Assembly: GCA_021325435.1 (NCBI GenBank)
Contig: JAJPHE010000068.1
Location: 1 to 48,781, forward strand
Reading direction: 5' to 3'
Length of the DNA stretch: 48,781 bases
DNA from: Actinomycetota bacterium
GTDB lineage: Bacteria; Actinomycetota; Acidimicrobiia; Acidimicrobiales; JAJPHE01
Part shown: positions 1 through 9,482 of the stretch, piece by piece
Layout of the letters: each line of letters starts with the position of its first letter
Position numbering within the stretch: the first letter of the stretch is position 1
Translations under genes and position numbers: made by a program
Notes under the pieces: generated by a model
What the model was told of the DNA's origin: nothing
Seen by the model: the letters and a program-made list of their open reading frames with translations, nothing else
The model's database searches: none

Positions 1-2334
1 CGCACCCGTCGACCCGAAGAAGCGGGCGTCCCCGAAGCTGAAGATCCCCCCGTCCGCCGCCACCAACCAGTAACCCCCACCATCCGGGGTCGAAGCCATC
101 CCCACGACCGGCTGGGCCAACCGGATCGCCCCCGTCGAACCGAAGAACCGGGCGGCACCGAAGGTGAAGATGCCGCCGTCCGCCGCCACCAGGGTGTAGC
201 CCGAGCCCCCGCCCGGCTCGGAGGAGCCGGTGCCCACCAGGGAGACGCTCTGGGGGCTGCCCGGGGCGTTGTCGGCGAACACCAGGGCGGCGGTGCGGGT
301 GCCGGCCGCCGACGGGGTGAACGAGACCGACACCGAGCAGCTGGCCTGGGGGCCGACCCATCGGCCGGTGCAAGCGTCGGAGGTGACCTTGAAGTCGGAC
401 GCGTTCGGTCCGGTGATGCCGACCGCCGACACCTGCAGGGCGCCGGTGCCGCTGTCGTTCAGGGCGGCGACCTGAGCCGGTCCGGTGACACCGAGGATCT
501 GGGGGGAGAAGGACAGCGAGGTCGGATTCGGCGTGGCGCCGGCCGCCCCGCCGTGGGCGGCGACCGTGCCGGCGGCGGCGCAGATGTCGGCGGCCACCTG
601 AGCTCCGACGGGACTGCCGAGGCCGGTGGCGAGGTCGTACCCGGGTCCGGCCGGCCAGCGGCCGGCGTTGCTGGCGGTGAAGTCGTTGTTCCCCGAGGTG
701 ATGTCGTGAAAGGCGGAGGCACCGGCCTGGTAGAGGGCGGGGTCGACCATGCCGGCGCGAGATGAGTTGGTGCAGGACTGGTTGGCCAGGGTCACCAGGG
801 CGGAGACGACCGGGGTGGCGAGGCTGGTTCCTCCGGCCACGATCCACCCGACGCTGTTGCAGTCCCCCACGGTGCAGTAGCCCGGGTAGCCGTGGGCGGG
901 GTCGGCCGAGGCGACCACGTCGGGCACCTGCCGGCAGAACCCGGAGGAGGCGTGGCACGGCGCGCCCGACGACAGCCCGATCACCGCGCTCTGCTGCCAC
1001 GACGGCATGGGCCAGAACGCCGAGATGCCTCCGCCGCCTGCGCCCTGGGCGTTGTTCCACGCCGTCTCGGTGACCGGCGAGATGGAGCTGAGGGAGCTGC
1101 CCCCGACCGAGGTGACGTAGGGCTGCGAGCCCGGGTCGTCGACGGCGAGGACGGTGTTGCCGTTCTGGGGCGTGTAGCAGTCCTCCGAGCCGGTGTCGCC
1201 CGCCGCAGCCAGGACGGTTTGGCCCTGGGCGGCGGCCTGGGCGAAGAGCGACCGCTCGGCCACGGCGGCGTCGGGGCCGATGACGGGCTCGCACATCCCC
1301 CAGCTGGTGCTGATCACCTGGACCCGGTCCTCGTTCACCATGGCGGCGTAGGTGTCGTAGACGCCCCGCACCGTGTTGGGGCCCTCGTAGACGAGCACGG
1401 TGGCGCGGGGGGCGAGGCCGGTGAGGACCTCGAGGTCGATGGTGGACTCGGCCGTGCCGGTGCCGACCGGGGCGCCCCCGTCGATGGGCACCCGGGTGAG
1501 CGAGGTGGCCGGCAGCCCGAAGCACGACTGGTAGGAGGCGACGTCGGCGTCGGCGTAGTCGCCCAGCTCGAACATGCCGATGGTCTGGCCGGTGCCGTCG
1601 GCGCCTTGGGCGTACAGGTCGGACAGGCCGTAGGCCTTGGCGATGGAGGAGGGCGGCCAGTCGGCGGGGGACGATTTCACCGAGCTGCACCCCGACGCCG
1701 CCGTCGACGTGGCCCGGGCCGAGGATGGGCCTGCTGAGGACGTGACGTGGTGGGCCGAGGGAAGGTCGTCGAGGCCGAGCACCGCCTCCACCCCGGCGGG
1801 GAGGCGGGCCGGGCCCGTGTTGGCGTAGGCCAGCCGCCCGCCCAGCCGGTCGGCCCGGATCGGGGTGGAGAAGGCCCGCTCGACGGCGCCGGCGGGGCCG
1901 GTCGCCGTCAGCGACAGGCGGTTGGCCGCCAGGGGGCCGGGGCGGAGGCCGGCCGCGGCCAGCTGGGCCCGGACCCGGTCGACGGTGGCGGCGGGGGCCC
2001 CGAAACGGCGGGCGAACTGAGTGGGCGACAGGAACTGGTGATAGCTGGGAGACCCCGGCGTCGACACCTCATCCACGAACCGGTCGAGGCCGGCCGCCGG
2101 GGCGAGCTGCACCTCCACCGTCAGGGGCGTCGAAGCGGCCAGCGCTCCGGCGTCGGTGACACCGGCGGGCAAGCGGGGGGCGGCCTGGAGGGCGGCGGCC
2201 CCGGCGCTCGTGGCGGGCCGGCTGATGGTGGCGACCGCCGCGGAGGGCGCCGCCACCAAACCAGCGCACACCAGGGCGGCGGCCAGCAGAGCGCGCCGGG
2301 CGCGCCGAGCTAGAGCTGTCCGCGCCGCGAGCAT
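1..2334 (-). CDS. Secreted sedolisin (S53) protease with Ig-like and C-terminal propeller-like repeats, 3' end outside window
   Basis: Secreted acid-type serine-carboxyl endopeptidase, 778 codons visible and still open at the left edge. An Ala-rich signal peptide (about 1-34) is followed by a pro-kumamolisin domain (about 40-200, containing [14 protein letters not shown]). The S53 catalytic domain (about 225-590) has the expected residues: Glu296 and Asp300 (E-x3-D), oxyanion Asp380 in GDTGSED, and nucleophile Ser504 in GGTSLATP. A calcium-site motif [10 protein letters not shown] follows. Next comes an Ig-like domain of choice-of-anchor-D type (about 600-695), then repeats such as [15 protein letters not shown] and [15 protein letters not shown], which continue off the window and are typical of acidimicrobial secreted proteins. 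The start is ATG at 2334. It lies 128 nt after a PPOX gene on the same strand, so it may be a separate transcript. Family assignment is firm; substrate unknown. Confidence 0.93.
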   Translation of the reverse strand, partial: MLAARTALARRARRALLAAALVCAGLVAAPSAAVATISRPATSAGAAALQAAPRLPAGVTDAGALAASTPLTVEVQLAPAAGLDRFVDEVSTPGSPSYHQFLSPTQFARRFGAPAATVDRVRAQLAAAGLRPGPLAANRLSLTATGPAGAVERAFSTPIRADRLGGRLAYANTGPARLPAGVEAVLGLDDLPSAHHVTSSAGPSSARATSTAASGCSSVKSSPADWPPSSIAKAYGLSDLYAQGADGTGQTIGMFELGDYADADVASYQSCFGLPATSLTRVPIDGGAPVGTGTAESTIDLEVLTGLAPRATVLVYEGPNTVRGVYDTYAAMVNEDRVQVISTSWGMCEPVIGPDAAVAERSLFAQAAAQGQTVLAAAGDTGSEDCYTPQNGNTVLAVDDPGSQPYVTSVGGSSLSSISPVTETAWNNAQGAGGGGISAFWPMPSWQQSAVIGLSSGAPCHASSGFCRQVPDVVASADPAHGYPGYCTVGDCNSVGWIVAGGTSLATPVVSALVTLANQSCTNSSRAGMVDPALYQAGASAFHDITSGNNDFTASNAGRWPAGPGYDLATGLGSPVGAQVAADICAAAGTVAAHGGAAGATPNPTSLSFSPQILGVTGPAQVAALNDSGTGALQVSAVGITGPNASDFKVTSDACTGRWVGPQASCSVSVSFTPSAAGTRTAALVFADNAPGSPQSVSLVGTGSSEPGGGSGYTLVAADGGIFTFGAARFFGSTGAIRLAQPVVGMASTPDGGGYWLVAADGGIFSFGDARFFGSTGA

Positions 2335-2462
2335 TTGCCGTCCCATCGGCTGTCGAGCATGCCTCTTGAGCGGCCGGCCCGGCCCGTCAGCAGGCCCGCC
2401 CACCCAGGAACTGCGGGACAACCCGAGTGGCCGCCCTCGCTCGACGCCATCCGGAGCAACGC

Positions 2463-2921
2463 TCAGGTCCGCTCGACACTCCGCAGCCCCCGATCGGCCG
2501 TCCAGGACTCGACCACGAGCCTGGTGGCTTCGGGGTCGAGCCGGGTGATGACGACCTCGGCGATGTCAGCGACGAACATGTCGCCGTCGGGTTGCTCGCC
2601 GCCGGTCGCCCCCGCCGGCACGGCCCGGCCGCTGATCTTGGCTTCCCCGGGCCAGGCGGCCTCGTTTCCCTCCTCGGGGTGGAGGGTGGGCCCGTGCAGG
2701 GCGAAGCGGGGATCTCTCTTGAGGTCAGCCCCCTTGCGGGCGCCGCTCATCGAGCCGAACCGCAGCTCGCCCCCGACGAACTCGCACTCGATGCCGGAGA
2801 TGCGCGGCGAACCGTCGGCCCGCAACGTGGCGATCGTCTTGTGGCGGCCGGCGTCGAAGAGGCGGCGCACCCGCTCGGCGAAATCAGGCTCCGCTTCTTC
2901 GATCGCCTTCCACGCAGGCAC
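2463..2921 (-). CDS. Pyridoxamine 5'-phosphate oxidase (PPOX) family, FMN/F420-binding split-barrel protein
   Basis: A 152-residue protein of the split beta-barrel flavin-binding superfamily. The N-terminus [18 protein letters not shown] followed by [19 protein letters not shown] is the typical opening of actinobacterial PPOX proteins: a helix, then strands ending in the DGSPR turn near the cofactor phosphate. [11 protein letters not shown] is the usual second strand pair. The start is GTG at 2921, chosen because the family usually begins at this point. It lies 25 nt after the isochorismatase-like gene and closes a compact five-gene run (9411 to 2463). Whether the cofactor is FMN or F420, and what is reduced, cannot be told from sequence. 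Confidence 0.85.
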   Translation of the reverse strand: MPAWKAIEEAEPDFAERVRRLFDAGRHKTIATLRADGSPRISGIECEFVGGELRFGSMSGARKGADLKRDPRFALHGPTLHPEEGNEAAWPGEAKISGRAVPAGATGGEQPDGDMFVADIAEVVITRLDPEATRLVVESWTADRGLRSVERT

Positions 2922-2946
2922 GACGCCAGAGCGTAGGTGCTAACGG

Positions 2947-3507
2947 TCAGCCGGCAGCGCCGAAGGTCACCTCGGCGGTGGGGACGGCACCCGCCCGACG
3001 ACCGGGAGCAGCCTGGCCCTGCCAGTAGAGGTTGGTGTGGGCGATCACCTGGTCGGGCGGTGGCGCGCCCCACCGGCTCAGGTCCTCGGTGGTGTGGGCG
3101 TCCGCCACCAGGGTCACGTCGTAGCCCCGCACGAAGGCGCCGTGGATGGTCGAGCGGATGCAAGCGTCGGTCTGGGCGCCGGTGACGACCAACCGGCCTA
3201 CCCCCCGCGCCGCCAGCAGCGACTCGAGGTCGGTGCCCTCGAAAGAGTCACCGAAGCTCTTGTGGACCAAGGGCTCAGACTCGAGCCGGGCCAGCTCCGG
3301 GACGTACTGCCAGCTGTCGCTCCCCTCGACCAGCTCGTCGTCGGAGTGTTGCACCCACACCACGGGCACGTCCTCGGCGCGGGCCTTGGCCACGAGCACG
3401 TTGATGTTCTCGATGACACCGTCGCGGTTGTGGGCGCCGGCCACCACGCCGTTCTGGACGTCTACGACGAGGAGAGCGGCGTGGGGCCGATCAGGCAGGG
3501 TCGTCAC
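2947..3507 (-). CDS. Isochorismatase-family cysteine hydrolase
   Basis: A 186-residue Rossmann-like cysteine hydrolase (isochorismatase/nicotinamidase superfamily). The catalytic triad is visible: Asp16 in LLVVDVQNG, Lys83 in VHKSFGDSF, and nucleophile Cys116 in TGAQTDACIRST. The start is GTG at 3507 (VTTLPDRPH), preceded by AAGGTGGG at suitable spacing. A longer open frame continues upstream but only overlaps the methyltransferase gene. It sits 11 nt after the methyltransferase stop and 25 nt before the PPOX gene, so co-transcription is likely. Members hydrolyse small amides or isochorismate-like ethers; no pathway genes here narrow the substrate. Confidence 0.9.
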   Translation of the reverse strand: MTTLPDRPHAALLVVDVQNGVVAGAHNRDGVIENINVLVAKARAEDVPVVWVQHSDDELVEGSDSWQYVPELARLESEPLVHKSFGDSFEGTDLESLLAARGVGRLVVTGAQTDACIRSTIHGAFVRGYDVTLVADAHTTEDLSRWGAPPPDQVIAHTNLYWQGQAAPGRRAGAVPTAEVTFGAAG

Positions 3508-3518
3508 GGAAACCCACC

Positions 3519-4769
3519 TTAGGCACCGCCGGTGCGGCGCCGGGCGGCGGCCAGCACGGTCACATACTCCTTGGTGACCGAGCCACCGAGGAGGTCGTCG
3601 ACCAACCGGCCCACCCCCGCCAGCAGCTCCTCTCGCCGCTCCGGCTCCATGAGGGCGTAGGAGGACTGGCTGGCCAGCATGTCGACGTAGGCGTCCCGGG
3701 TGTAGGTGGCCGTCCACGGGTAGGCGGTGACGACGGGCGGGTCGAACAGCTCCGACACGTCCGGCACGGCGCCGAGCTTGCGGTCCACCCGGGTCCACAC
3801 CGCGGCGATGTCTCCGCCGGCAAGGGCGGTCCGCTCGATGTCGGCGGCGGCCGCGAAGCTCCAGTCGCCGACCTCCGGGGCCAGCGACCGGTGCAGCTCC
3901 CTCACGGCGGGGGCGAACGGCTCGGAGTTGTGGCTGCCGCCCGAGGCGTGGGTGTTGGTGACCAGTCCCAGCCACCCTCCGGCCCGCAGCAGGGACGCCG
4001 CTTTGGGATAGCCGACGGCGGGGTCGATCCAGTGGAAGGCCGTGGCCGACACGACCAGGTCGTAGGTCGCCGCCTCGCCCTCGTAGGCCTCGAAGGCGAC
4101 GTTGACGATCTCGACGTCGGGGAAGGCCGCCAGGTTCGCCCCGGCCAGGCGGGCCAGCTCGGCGCCCAGCTCCAGGGCCACGATCGACGCCCCGGTGCCG
4201 GCCAGGTCGCGGGTGAGCTGGCCGGTGCCGCAGCCGATCTCGAGTACCCGCGACGACCGGTCGACCCGGCACCGCCGCACCAGGTCGGCCACCGCTTGGT
4301 CCGGGTAGCCCGGTCGGGCCCGGTCGTAGAGGGCGGCGATCCGGTCGAACACGGCGGCGGCGGTGACCCTCGGGTCGCCCAGGCCCCGGGGCAGCGGGAT
4401 GTACGGGGCCGGTGCGCCCACGCCGGCGGCGGCCACGGCGTCCTCGCGCCGCTCGTAGCCGCGGATGTCGGCGATCTTCCCGTCCACGACGGCGAGGACC
4501 TGCCACCGGTCGACCTCGGCTCCCCCCCCGGCGCTCACCTTCAGCCCGACGACGATCTTGTCGCCGGCGGCGAAGATCTCACCCACCCGGGCCCGCTGTC
4601 CCTCCGCCCTCCCCCGCCGGTACCAGGCGAGGACGTCGTCGCGCGTCCGGCACGGCGGCGAGGTATCACCCGGCGCGCCCCACTGCACGGCCGGGTGGAG
4701 CAGCTCGGCGTAGGCGTCCAGGTCCGCCGCCTCGAGGGCGTCGCGTATCCGGGCGGCCAGCTCCTCCAC
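3519..4769 (-). CDS. SnoaL-like domain fused to a class I SAM-dependent methyltransferase
   Basis: A 416-residue protein with two domains in one uninterrupted frame. Residues about 1-130 form an NTF2/SnoaL-like domain (LHPAVQWGAPGD, a conserved YERREDAV end). Residues about 150-416 form a class I methyltransferase: FDRIAALYDRARPGYP leads into the SAM-binding motif VLEIGCGTGQLT, then an acidic motif II (IVALELGAEL) and FHWIDPAVGYPKAA, as in Methyltransf_11-type enzymes. Each domain is normally a stand-alone protein, so the fusion is unusual. The start is GTG at 4769, 14 nt after the upstream gene's stop and without a clear ribosome-binding site, which suggests translational coupling. A small-molecule methyltransferase is likely; substrate unknown. 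Confidence 0.85.
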   Translation of the reverse strand: MEELAARIRDALEAADLDAYAELLHPAVQWGAPGDTSPPCRTRDDVLAWYRRGRAEGQRARVGEIFAAGDKIVVGLKVSAGGGAEVDRWQVLAVVDGKIADIRGYERREDAVAAAGVGAPAPYIPLPRGLGDPRVTAAAVFDRIAALYDRARPGYPDQAVADLVRRCRVDRSSRVLEIGCGTGQLTRDLAGTGASIVALELGAELARLAGANLAAFPDVEIVNVAFEAYEGEAATYDLVVSATAFHWIDPAVGYPKAASLLRAGGWLGLVTNTHASGGSHNSEPFAPAVRELHRSLAPEVGDWSFAAAADIERTALAGGDIAAVWTRVDRKLGAVPDVSELFDPPVVTAYPWTATYTRDAYVDMLASQSSYALMEPERREELLAGVGRLVDDLLGGSVTKEYVTVLAAARRRTGGA

Positions 4770-4783
4770 CGGCCCAGTGTGGC

Positions 4784-6706
4784 CTAGATGTGACGGATGT
4801 GGGCCCTCAGGTTCACCCAGTGCGGGTACCCCGCCGAGCCCAACCGTCCCGCTCCGGCCGAGGCGCCTCCGCTGCTCATCGCCACCAGCATGGCCCGGCT
4901 CGGCGACGCCGGCGGACCGGCGCAGCCGGTGGTCTGGTGGGCGACGAGGGTCTGGGTGAGCATGTTGGACCCGGACGGATAGGTGGCCTCTCGGGCGCTG
5001 GACGGAACGGCGTAGACGGCGCACCCCGACGAGTCGTAATCGACCGAGGCGAAGTCGAGCAGCGACCGGCCGTCGTCACCCTGCTGGGTGCAGAAGATCC
5101 CCGACACGCACACTTCGCCGTAGCGGATGGGCTCGGGGATGACGTAGCTGTAGGAGAACGCCGGCTTGCCGGGGCCGAACAGGTTGGTCGACACCGCCGT
5201 CTTCAGGTACCAGTTGGCGGTGGCGTCGTTGGGGTTGTCGCGGGTGGTCGACGCCACGTACCCGATGACCACGTGGCCGGGGCTGGGTGCGGCGATCCAG
5301 GGCAGCACCGCGCTTCCGTCCTGGGTCTGGCTCACGCTGACCGGGTGGGACCAGTGCTTGCCCCGGTCGGTGGACGATGACAGGTAGAGGGTGATCGGCC
5401 CTTCCGGGGCGCCGGAGTGGTCGGTGTCGTTCTGCTGGGACCAGACGGTGTAGAGGTTGCCCATCGGGTCGCCCGCCATCACCGGGAAGATGTTGGCCAC
5501 GCTGTCCCCGTCGGGCAGGGCGACGATCGGGTAGGACTTCCAGCTGCTGCCGTCCGGGCTCACCAGGGCGTAGAGGTGGTCCATCGGGCCGCTGGTGCCG
5601 TTGGCCAGGTTCTCGGCCGTGGTGCTGGTGGCGCCGGGCATGGCCACCCCCCCGCCGGGCAGGGCGACCTGGGGCCCGACGATCGTGTTGGTGGCCGAGG
5701 TGACGAACAGCCCCGGGTTGTTGGCCGGCACGATCGGGGCGCAGTCCTGCTCGGCCGCGCCGCTGGCCGGGCCCTGGCACTCCCAGAACTCCTGGGTGGC
5801 GAAGTCGTGATAGGCGAGGAACAGCGTCTGGGGCCCGACGGCGCCGCCCCCAAGGGCCAGCCACTCGCGGTCGGCGGTGGTGTTGCCGGCGGGCGGCATC
5901 TGGGAGAACGTCGCCCCCTCGTCGGTCGACTTGGCCAGGTTGATGTCGGCCGCCGCCAGGTCGGCGACGTACACGCCGCCGGCGCCGTCCACGATGACGT
6001 GGGAGTCCCCTCCGCCGTCGCCCAGCGACACGTTCTGGTACTGGTACCCGTGGGGCCCGGAGCGCCACAGGTCCACTCCCCCGCTGCCGTTGCCGGTGCT
6101 GATCGGGTTGAGCAGGGACGGCACGCCGACCGGCGCGGTGACGAACACGGTGTTGCGGGCCTTGGGGTTGTTGCGGTCGACGGCGATCGACGGCTCGCCG
6201 TCGCCGCTCTGGGGCAGCGTCACCGGCCCGTTGCCGAAGAAGGCGGTGCCGACCTTGGGGACGTCGCCGAGCGACACCGAGCCGGCGAAGCTCACCCCCT
6301 GGTCGACGCCGACGCCGGCCACGCTGGTCACCAGGGGCGAGGAGACGGTGATGCTGTAGGTGCTCTCGCGCACGTCAGCGAGGGCGACCCGCTGGATGGC
6401 GCCGGTCTTGGCCACCTTGGAGGAGCGCAGGTAGGTGCCGTCGGCCTTGTCGAGCTCGACGTTGACCGAGTCGGTCTTGGGGTTCTTGGGCCAGGCCCGC
6501 ACGTCGAGCAGGGAGTCGCGCCCGGCGGGGATCCCCACCAGGCAGACGGTCTTGGTGAACGACGTGGTGCCGCTGATCGGCACGGACTTGCCCCAGGCGA
6601 CCGTGAGGTCGCAGCTGCTGGCGGCGCCGGCGCTGATCGGGGCGCCGACGAGGGCTCCGACCAGGGCCGAGGTGCCGACGAGGGCGAGGGCGCCCCGCCT
6701 CCCCAT
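4784..6706 (-). CDS. Secreted Asp-box (BNR/sialidase-like) beta-propeller protein
   Basis: A 640-residue exported protein. The N-terminus MGRRGALALVG, then a hydrophobic run ending GAPISAGAASS, is a signal peptide (about 1-30). The body carries Asp-box (S-x-D-x-G-x-x-W/F) motifs: KSTDEGATFSQ, SPDGSSWKS and SSTDRGKHWSHP, the hallmark of BNR/sialidase-type propellers. It also has EPSIAVDRNNPKARNTVFV and DSHVIVDGAGGVYVAD, which look like blade strands. I cannot see the arginine triad and tyrosine that would establish sialidase activity, so catalysis is not claimed. ATG 6706 lies 2 nt after the stop of the upstream sedolisin, so the two are almost certainly co-translated. An in-frame GTG at 6712 is an alternative start. 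Confidence 0.82.
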   Translation of the reverse strand: MGRRGALALVGTSALVGALVGAPISAGAASSCDLTVAWGKSVPISGTTSFTKTVCLVGIPAGRDSLLDVRAWPKNPKTDSVNVELDKADGTYLRSSKVAKTGAIQRVALADVRESTYSITVSSPLVTSVAGVGVDQGVSFAGSVSLGDVPKVGTAFFGNGPVTLPQSGDGEPSIAVDRNNPKARNTVFVTAPVGVPSLLNPISTGNGSGGVDLWRSGPHGYQYQNVSLGDGGGDSHVIVDGAGGVYVADLAAADINLAKSTDEGATFSQMPPAGNTTADREWLALGGGAVGPQTLFLAYHDFATQEFWECQGPASGAAEQDCAPIVPANNPGLFVTSATNTIVGPQVALPGGGVAMPGATSTTAENLANGTSGPMDHLYALVSPDGSSWKSYPIVALPDGDSVANIFPVMAGDPMGNLYTVWSQQNDTDHSGAPEGPITLYLSSSTDRGKHWSHPVSVSQTQDGSAVLPWIAAPSPGHVVIGYVASTTRDNPNDATANWYLKTAVSTNLFGPGKPAFSYSYVIPEPIRYGEVCVSGIFCTQQGDDGRSLLDFASVDYDSSGCAVYAVPSSAREATYPSGSNMLTQTLVAHQTTGCAGPPASPSRAMLVAMSSGGASAGAGRLGSAGYPHWVNLRAHIRHI

Positions 6707-6708
6707 CC

Positions 6709-9411
6709 TCAACACCCGACCTGGGCCGACACGCCGAGCGACGGGTCGATGCCTCGCGGGGTGGCGGCGGAGTCGGCCACCAGCCCCAGCCCGGCCCACG
6801 TGTCGGTGGCCACGTTTGGATTGCCGACGTCCTCTTGGACGAGGGCGAACGGATAGGCGAGCTGGGCGCCGGGCGGCGGTGAGCCGACCTCGGACAGCGG
6901 AGCGGTGATCGTCAACGTGTTGGCCTTCACGGTGTAGGTCGCCTTGGTCGAAGGGTTGTTGGTGTAGGTGTAGGGCTGGTCGGCGCCCGACGAGGTCGAC
7001 GACCCGGACGAGACGGTGATGAGCCCGGCGTTGTCGAAGTGGGCGTTCAGGTACCACACGGTGGGTGTCTTGCCCGCCGGGCCCCAGGACCAAAGCAGGT
7101 ACAGGTCACGTCCCGCGGTCGCCGTGGGCGGGTTCAGGGCGGTCACGGCCGGGCCGGTGAAGGTGGCGGTGACCGTCGTGCGGCGGGCCGACAGGGTGGC
7201 CTGGTCGATGTCGAGGCCGGGGTCGTCACCGAGCTGAACGTCCACCGGGTCGGTGGCGTTGTTGGGCGGGCTGATCAGCACGGCCGTGCACTGCGGTTTG
7301 GCCGGCCCGGCCGACGCCGACCCCGACAGGGTCGGCAGCCCGCCGAGGATGGCCCGGATCAGCTTGGCCACGTCGGGGGCGCCCAGGCCGCTGGTGTAGT
7401 CCCATCCGGGGGCGGGCTGGTAGGCGCCGTTGCCGGCCGGGGTCTCGGCCGCGGTGACGTCGTAGAAGGTGCCCGGGTGGTGGGCGGCGGCGGCGTAGAG
7501 GACGGGGTCGGCGAAGCCGAGGTTCCCCTGGTGGGCGGCGGCGGCCGCCGCCTGGATGCGGCTCCACATGCCGACCCACAGCGGGCTCGACAGCGAGGTG
7601 CCGCCCTGGGCGGACAGGTTGCCGTCGATGTAGATGGAATAGCCGTTGCTCGGGTTGTTGACGGCGTCGGGGCTGAGGTTGGCCACGTTGCCGGACAGTG
7701 AGGCGACGTCGGGCACCCCCCGGCAGATGGTGCCGGACGGGTAGGGGCTGCCGTTGGGCTGGCTGAGGCAGGGTTGGTCCACGGCCTTGACGCCCTTCTG
7801 GAAGGACGGCTCGGCGATGAAGTGGCTGGGGCCGCCGCCGGTGAACGTCCAGCTCACCTCGGACTGGCGCTGGGTGCGGTTGGGGTCGCCGACGGTGACG
7901 ACCGTGCCGCCGACACCGACGGCGTAGTCGCTGGCCGCCGGGTAGTTGACCATCGGCACCGGCTGGATGGCGACGCCGTTGCCGGCCCCGCCGACAGGCA
8001 CGACGACCTGCGGGCAGCCGCTGCCGGTGTCGCCGGCGGAGGTGAACAGGGTACGTCCCTCGATGGCGGCCTGGCGCAGGATGGCCTCCCCTCCGAGCTG
8101 AACCTCGAGGTCGTTGCCCATCTCGGTGCCGTAGGGCTGCTGGGCCAGGGGGCCGAGAAGGGCGTTGAGGGGGTCGGTCTCGCACTCGCCGAAGCTGGCG
8201 TTCATCTGGGCCGGGCCCTTGAGGTCGTTCACCCAGCTGGCGAAGTCGGCGTAGACGTCGGCGTCGTAGAGGCTCTTGGCGAAGTACATGTCGAGGCGGG
8301 CCAGGTTGGGCGCCATGCCGGTGATGGCCTGGGTGTCGATGTACCACTCGATGTTTCCGGCATTGTCGGAGTACGCCGAGCGGGGGCCCTTCTCGGTGAA
8401 GACGGTCCGCACCGGCACCTTCGGGAAGCCGAAGTGCTGCTCGAACAGCCGCAGGTTGTTGATCACCGGCGACGGGTCACCCTCGCCGAACATGCCGGCG
8501 GTCTGGCCCTGGCCCAGGTCGCCCGCCGGCAGGTCGTACACGCCCCACAGGTCGGACGGCGTGAGCGTGCCGGCGAAGCTGCCGGCCGTGCTGGCCGCCG
8601 GCGCCACCCGGGCCACGGCCGCCGCCGGGCCGGTCGACGCTGGGGCGGGGGCCGAATGGGTCGCCGGCGAGGTGGCCGGGCTGGCCGCCGCCGGCACCGA
8701 GGCAGCGCGGGCCGGCGCCGGTGCCGACGTCGGCGTCGGCGTCGGCGTCAAGGACGGAAGGGGCGGCACGGTCAGGCCGGCGGTGGTGAACCGGTGCAGC
8801 GTGTCCAGCCCCACGACCGAGGCGACGGGCAGGTCCACCGGCACCCGGGGGGCCCGGTCGTTGGCCACGAAGGCGACCCGGCCGACCTGGTAGCGGCCGA
8901 TGTGGACGACGAAGAGCCGGTCCAGGGCGGCGACGGTGCCGTGGGCGGTCACGTAGTCGCCGGCCACGCCGTCGACCTTCACCCCGGCGTGGGCCAGCCA
9001 CGACTCGACCGCCTTGGTCTGAGCGGCGGGCACCCCGAAGCGGGCGGCGAACTGGGCCGGGGTGAGGAAGCGATGGAACAGCGGGCTGGACGGGTCGTAG
9101 ACGGCGTCGTAGTAGGCCTGCTCCCCCGCCGGGTCGGGGCGGTTGAGGAAGAGGCCGATGGTCCGCACGGCTCCGGCCCGGGCCGGGCCCAGATAGGTGG
9201 TCCGATTCAACCCGCGCAGGGCAAGGGGCACCGAGTGGGTGGCGCTGGTGCGGTTGGCGGCCATGGCCGCCGCCCCCGAGGCCAGGGTGCCCACGACTGT
9301 GGCCGCCGCCAGGGCCAGGGCGCCGAGCCGGCGGGGGCGGGCTCGTCCCCCGAGGCTCAGGGAGACCGCCCCCACCCGGGACGTGCTGGGACCCGCTGAT
9401 TTCTGCACCAC
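6709..9411 (-). CDS. Secreted sedolisin (S53) protease with Pro/Ala/Thr linker and C-terminal extension
   Basis: A 900-residue pre-pro-protease. Signal region about 1-52, pro-kumamolisin domain about 60-210 (HRFLTPAQFAARFG), then an extended Pro/Ala/Thr/Ser-rich linker (about 215-290) containing TPTPTPTSAPAPA. The catalytic domain runs about 295-690 with Glu355 and Asp359 (EWYID), oxyanion Asp461 (SAGDTGSGC) and Ser606 (GGTSLSSP). A C-terminal domain of about 200 residues is not recognised. It is a paralogue of the protease at the left edge but lacks the Ig and propeller-like repeats. The start is GTG at 9411 with AGGAG upstream (GTG 9408 also possible). It probably heads the operon that includes the Asp-box protein. 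Activity at low pH is the family norm; autocatalytic activation is inferred. Confidence 0.93.
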   Translation of the reverse strand: MVQKSAGPSTSRVGAVSLSLGGRARPRRLGALALAAATVVGTLASGAAAMAANRTSATHSVPLALRGLNRTTYLGPARAGAVRTIGLFLNRPDPAGEQAYYDAVYDPSSPLFHRFLTPAQFAARFGVPAAQTKAVESWLAHAGVKVDGVAGDYVTAHGTVAALDRLFVVHIGRYQVGRVAFVANDRAPRVPVDLPVASVVGLDTLHRFTTAGLTVPPLPSLTPTPTPTSAPAPARAASVPAAASPATSPATHSAPAPASTGPAAAVARVAPAASTAGSFAGTLTPSDLWGVYDLPAGDLGQGQTAGMFGEGDPSPVINNLRLFEQHFGFPKVPVRTVFTEKGPRSAYSDNAGNIEWYIDTQAITGMAPNLARLDMYFAKSLYDADVYADFASWVNDLKGPAQMNASFGECETDPLNALLGPLAQQPYGTEMGNDLEVQLGGEAILRQAAIEGRTLFTSAGDTGSGCPQVVVPVGGAGNGVAIQPVPMVNYPAASDYAVGVGGTVVTVGDPNRTQRQSEVSWTFTGGGPSHFIAEPSFQKGVKAVDQPCLSQPNGSPYPSGTICRGVPDVASLSGNVANLSPDAVNNPSNGYSIYIDGNLSAQGGTSLSSPLWVGMWSRIQAAAAAAHQGNLGFADPVLYAAAAHHPGTFYDVTAAETPAGNGAYQPAPGWDYTSGLGAPDVAKLIRAILGGLPTLSGSASAGPAKPQCTAVLISPPNNATDPVDVQLGDDPGLDIDQATLSARRTTVTATFTGPAVTALNPPTATAGRDLYLLWSWGPAGKTPTVWYLNAHFDNAGLITVSSGSSTSSGADQPYTYTNNPSTKATYTVKANTLTITAPLSEVGSPPPGAQLAYPFALVQEDVGNPNVATDTWAGLGLVADSAATPRGIDPSLGVSAQVGC

Positions 9412-9426
9412 CGCCGCTCCTGCTCC

Positions 9427-9456
9427 GAATAAGGCTCCAACTGGTGTGCCTTGTAA
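9427..9456 (-). promoter_or_regulatory. Candidate promoter of the sedolisin operon
   Basis: On the minus strand, TTACAA (9456-9451) and TTATTC (9432-9427) are separated by 18 bp and lie in the 71-nt gap between vapC and the sedolisin start, upstream of a Shine-Dalgarno site. Weak consensus match; inference only. Confidence 0.3.
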
Positions 9457-9482
9457 TTCGACGCCGGCGGCCGGCGGTCCTG

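Noticed and set aside
2947-4506. Single long minus-strand protein spanning the isochorismatase-like gene and beyond
   Set aside because: Only the C-terminal third is a real domain; the upstream part is Arg/Gly/Pro-rich out-of-frame methyltransferase sequence. The true start is GTG 3507 with a ribosome-binding site.
4784-6706. Calling the Asp-box protein a sialidase
   Set aside because: Asp boxes occur in many propellers; I could not locate the arginine triad or the catalytic Tyr/Glu pair.
7774-9399. Long plus-strand open frame opposite the sedolisin gene
   Set aside because: Translation is Gly/Arg/His/Val-rich low complexity and the minus strand encodes a complete protease with all catalytic residues.
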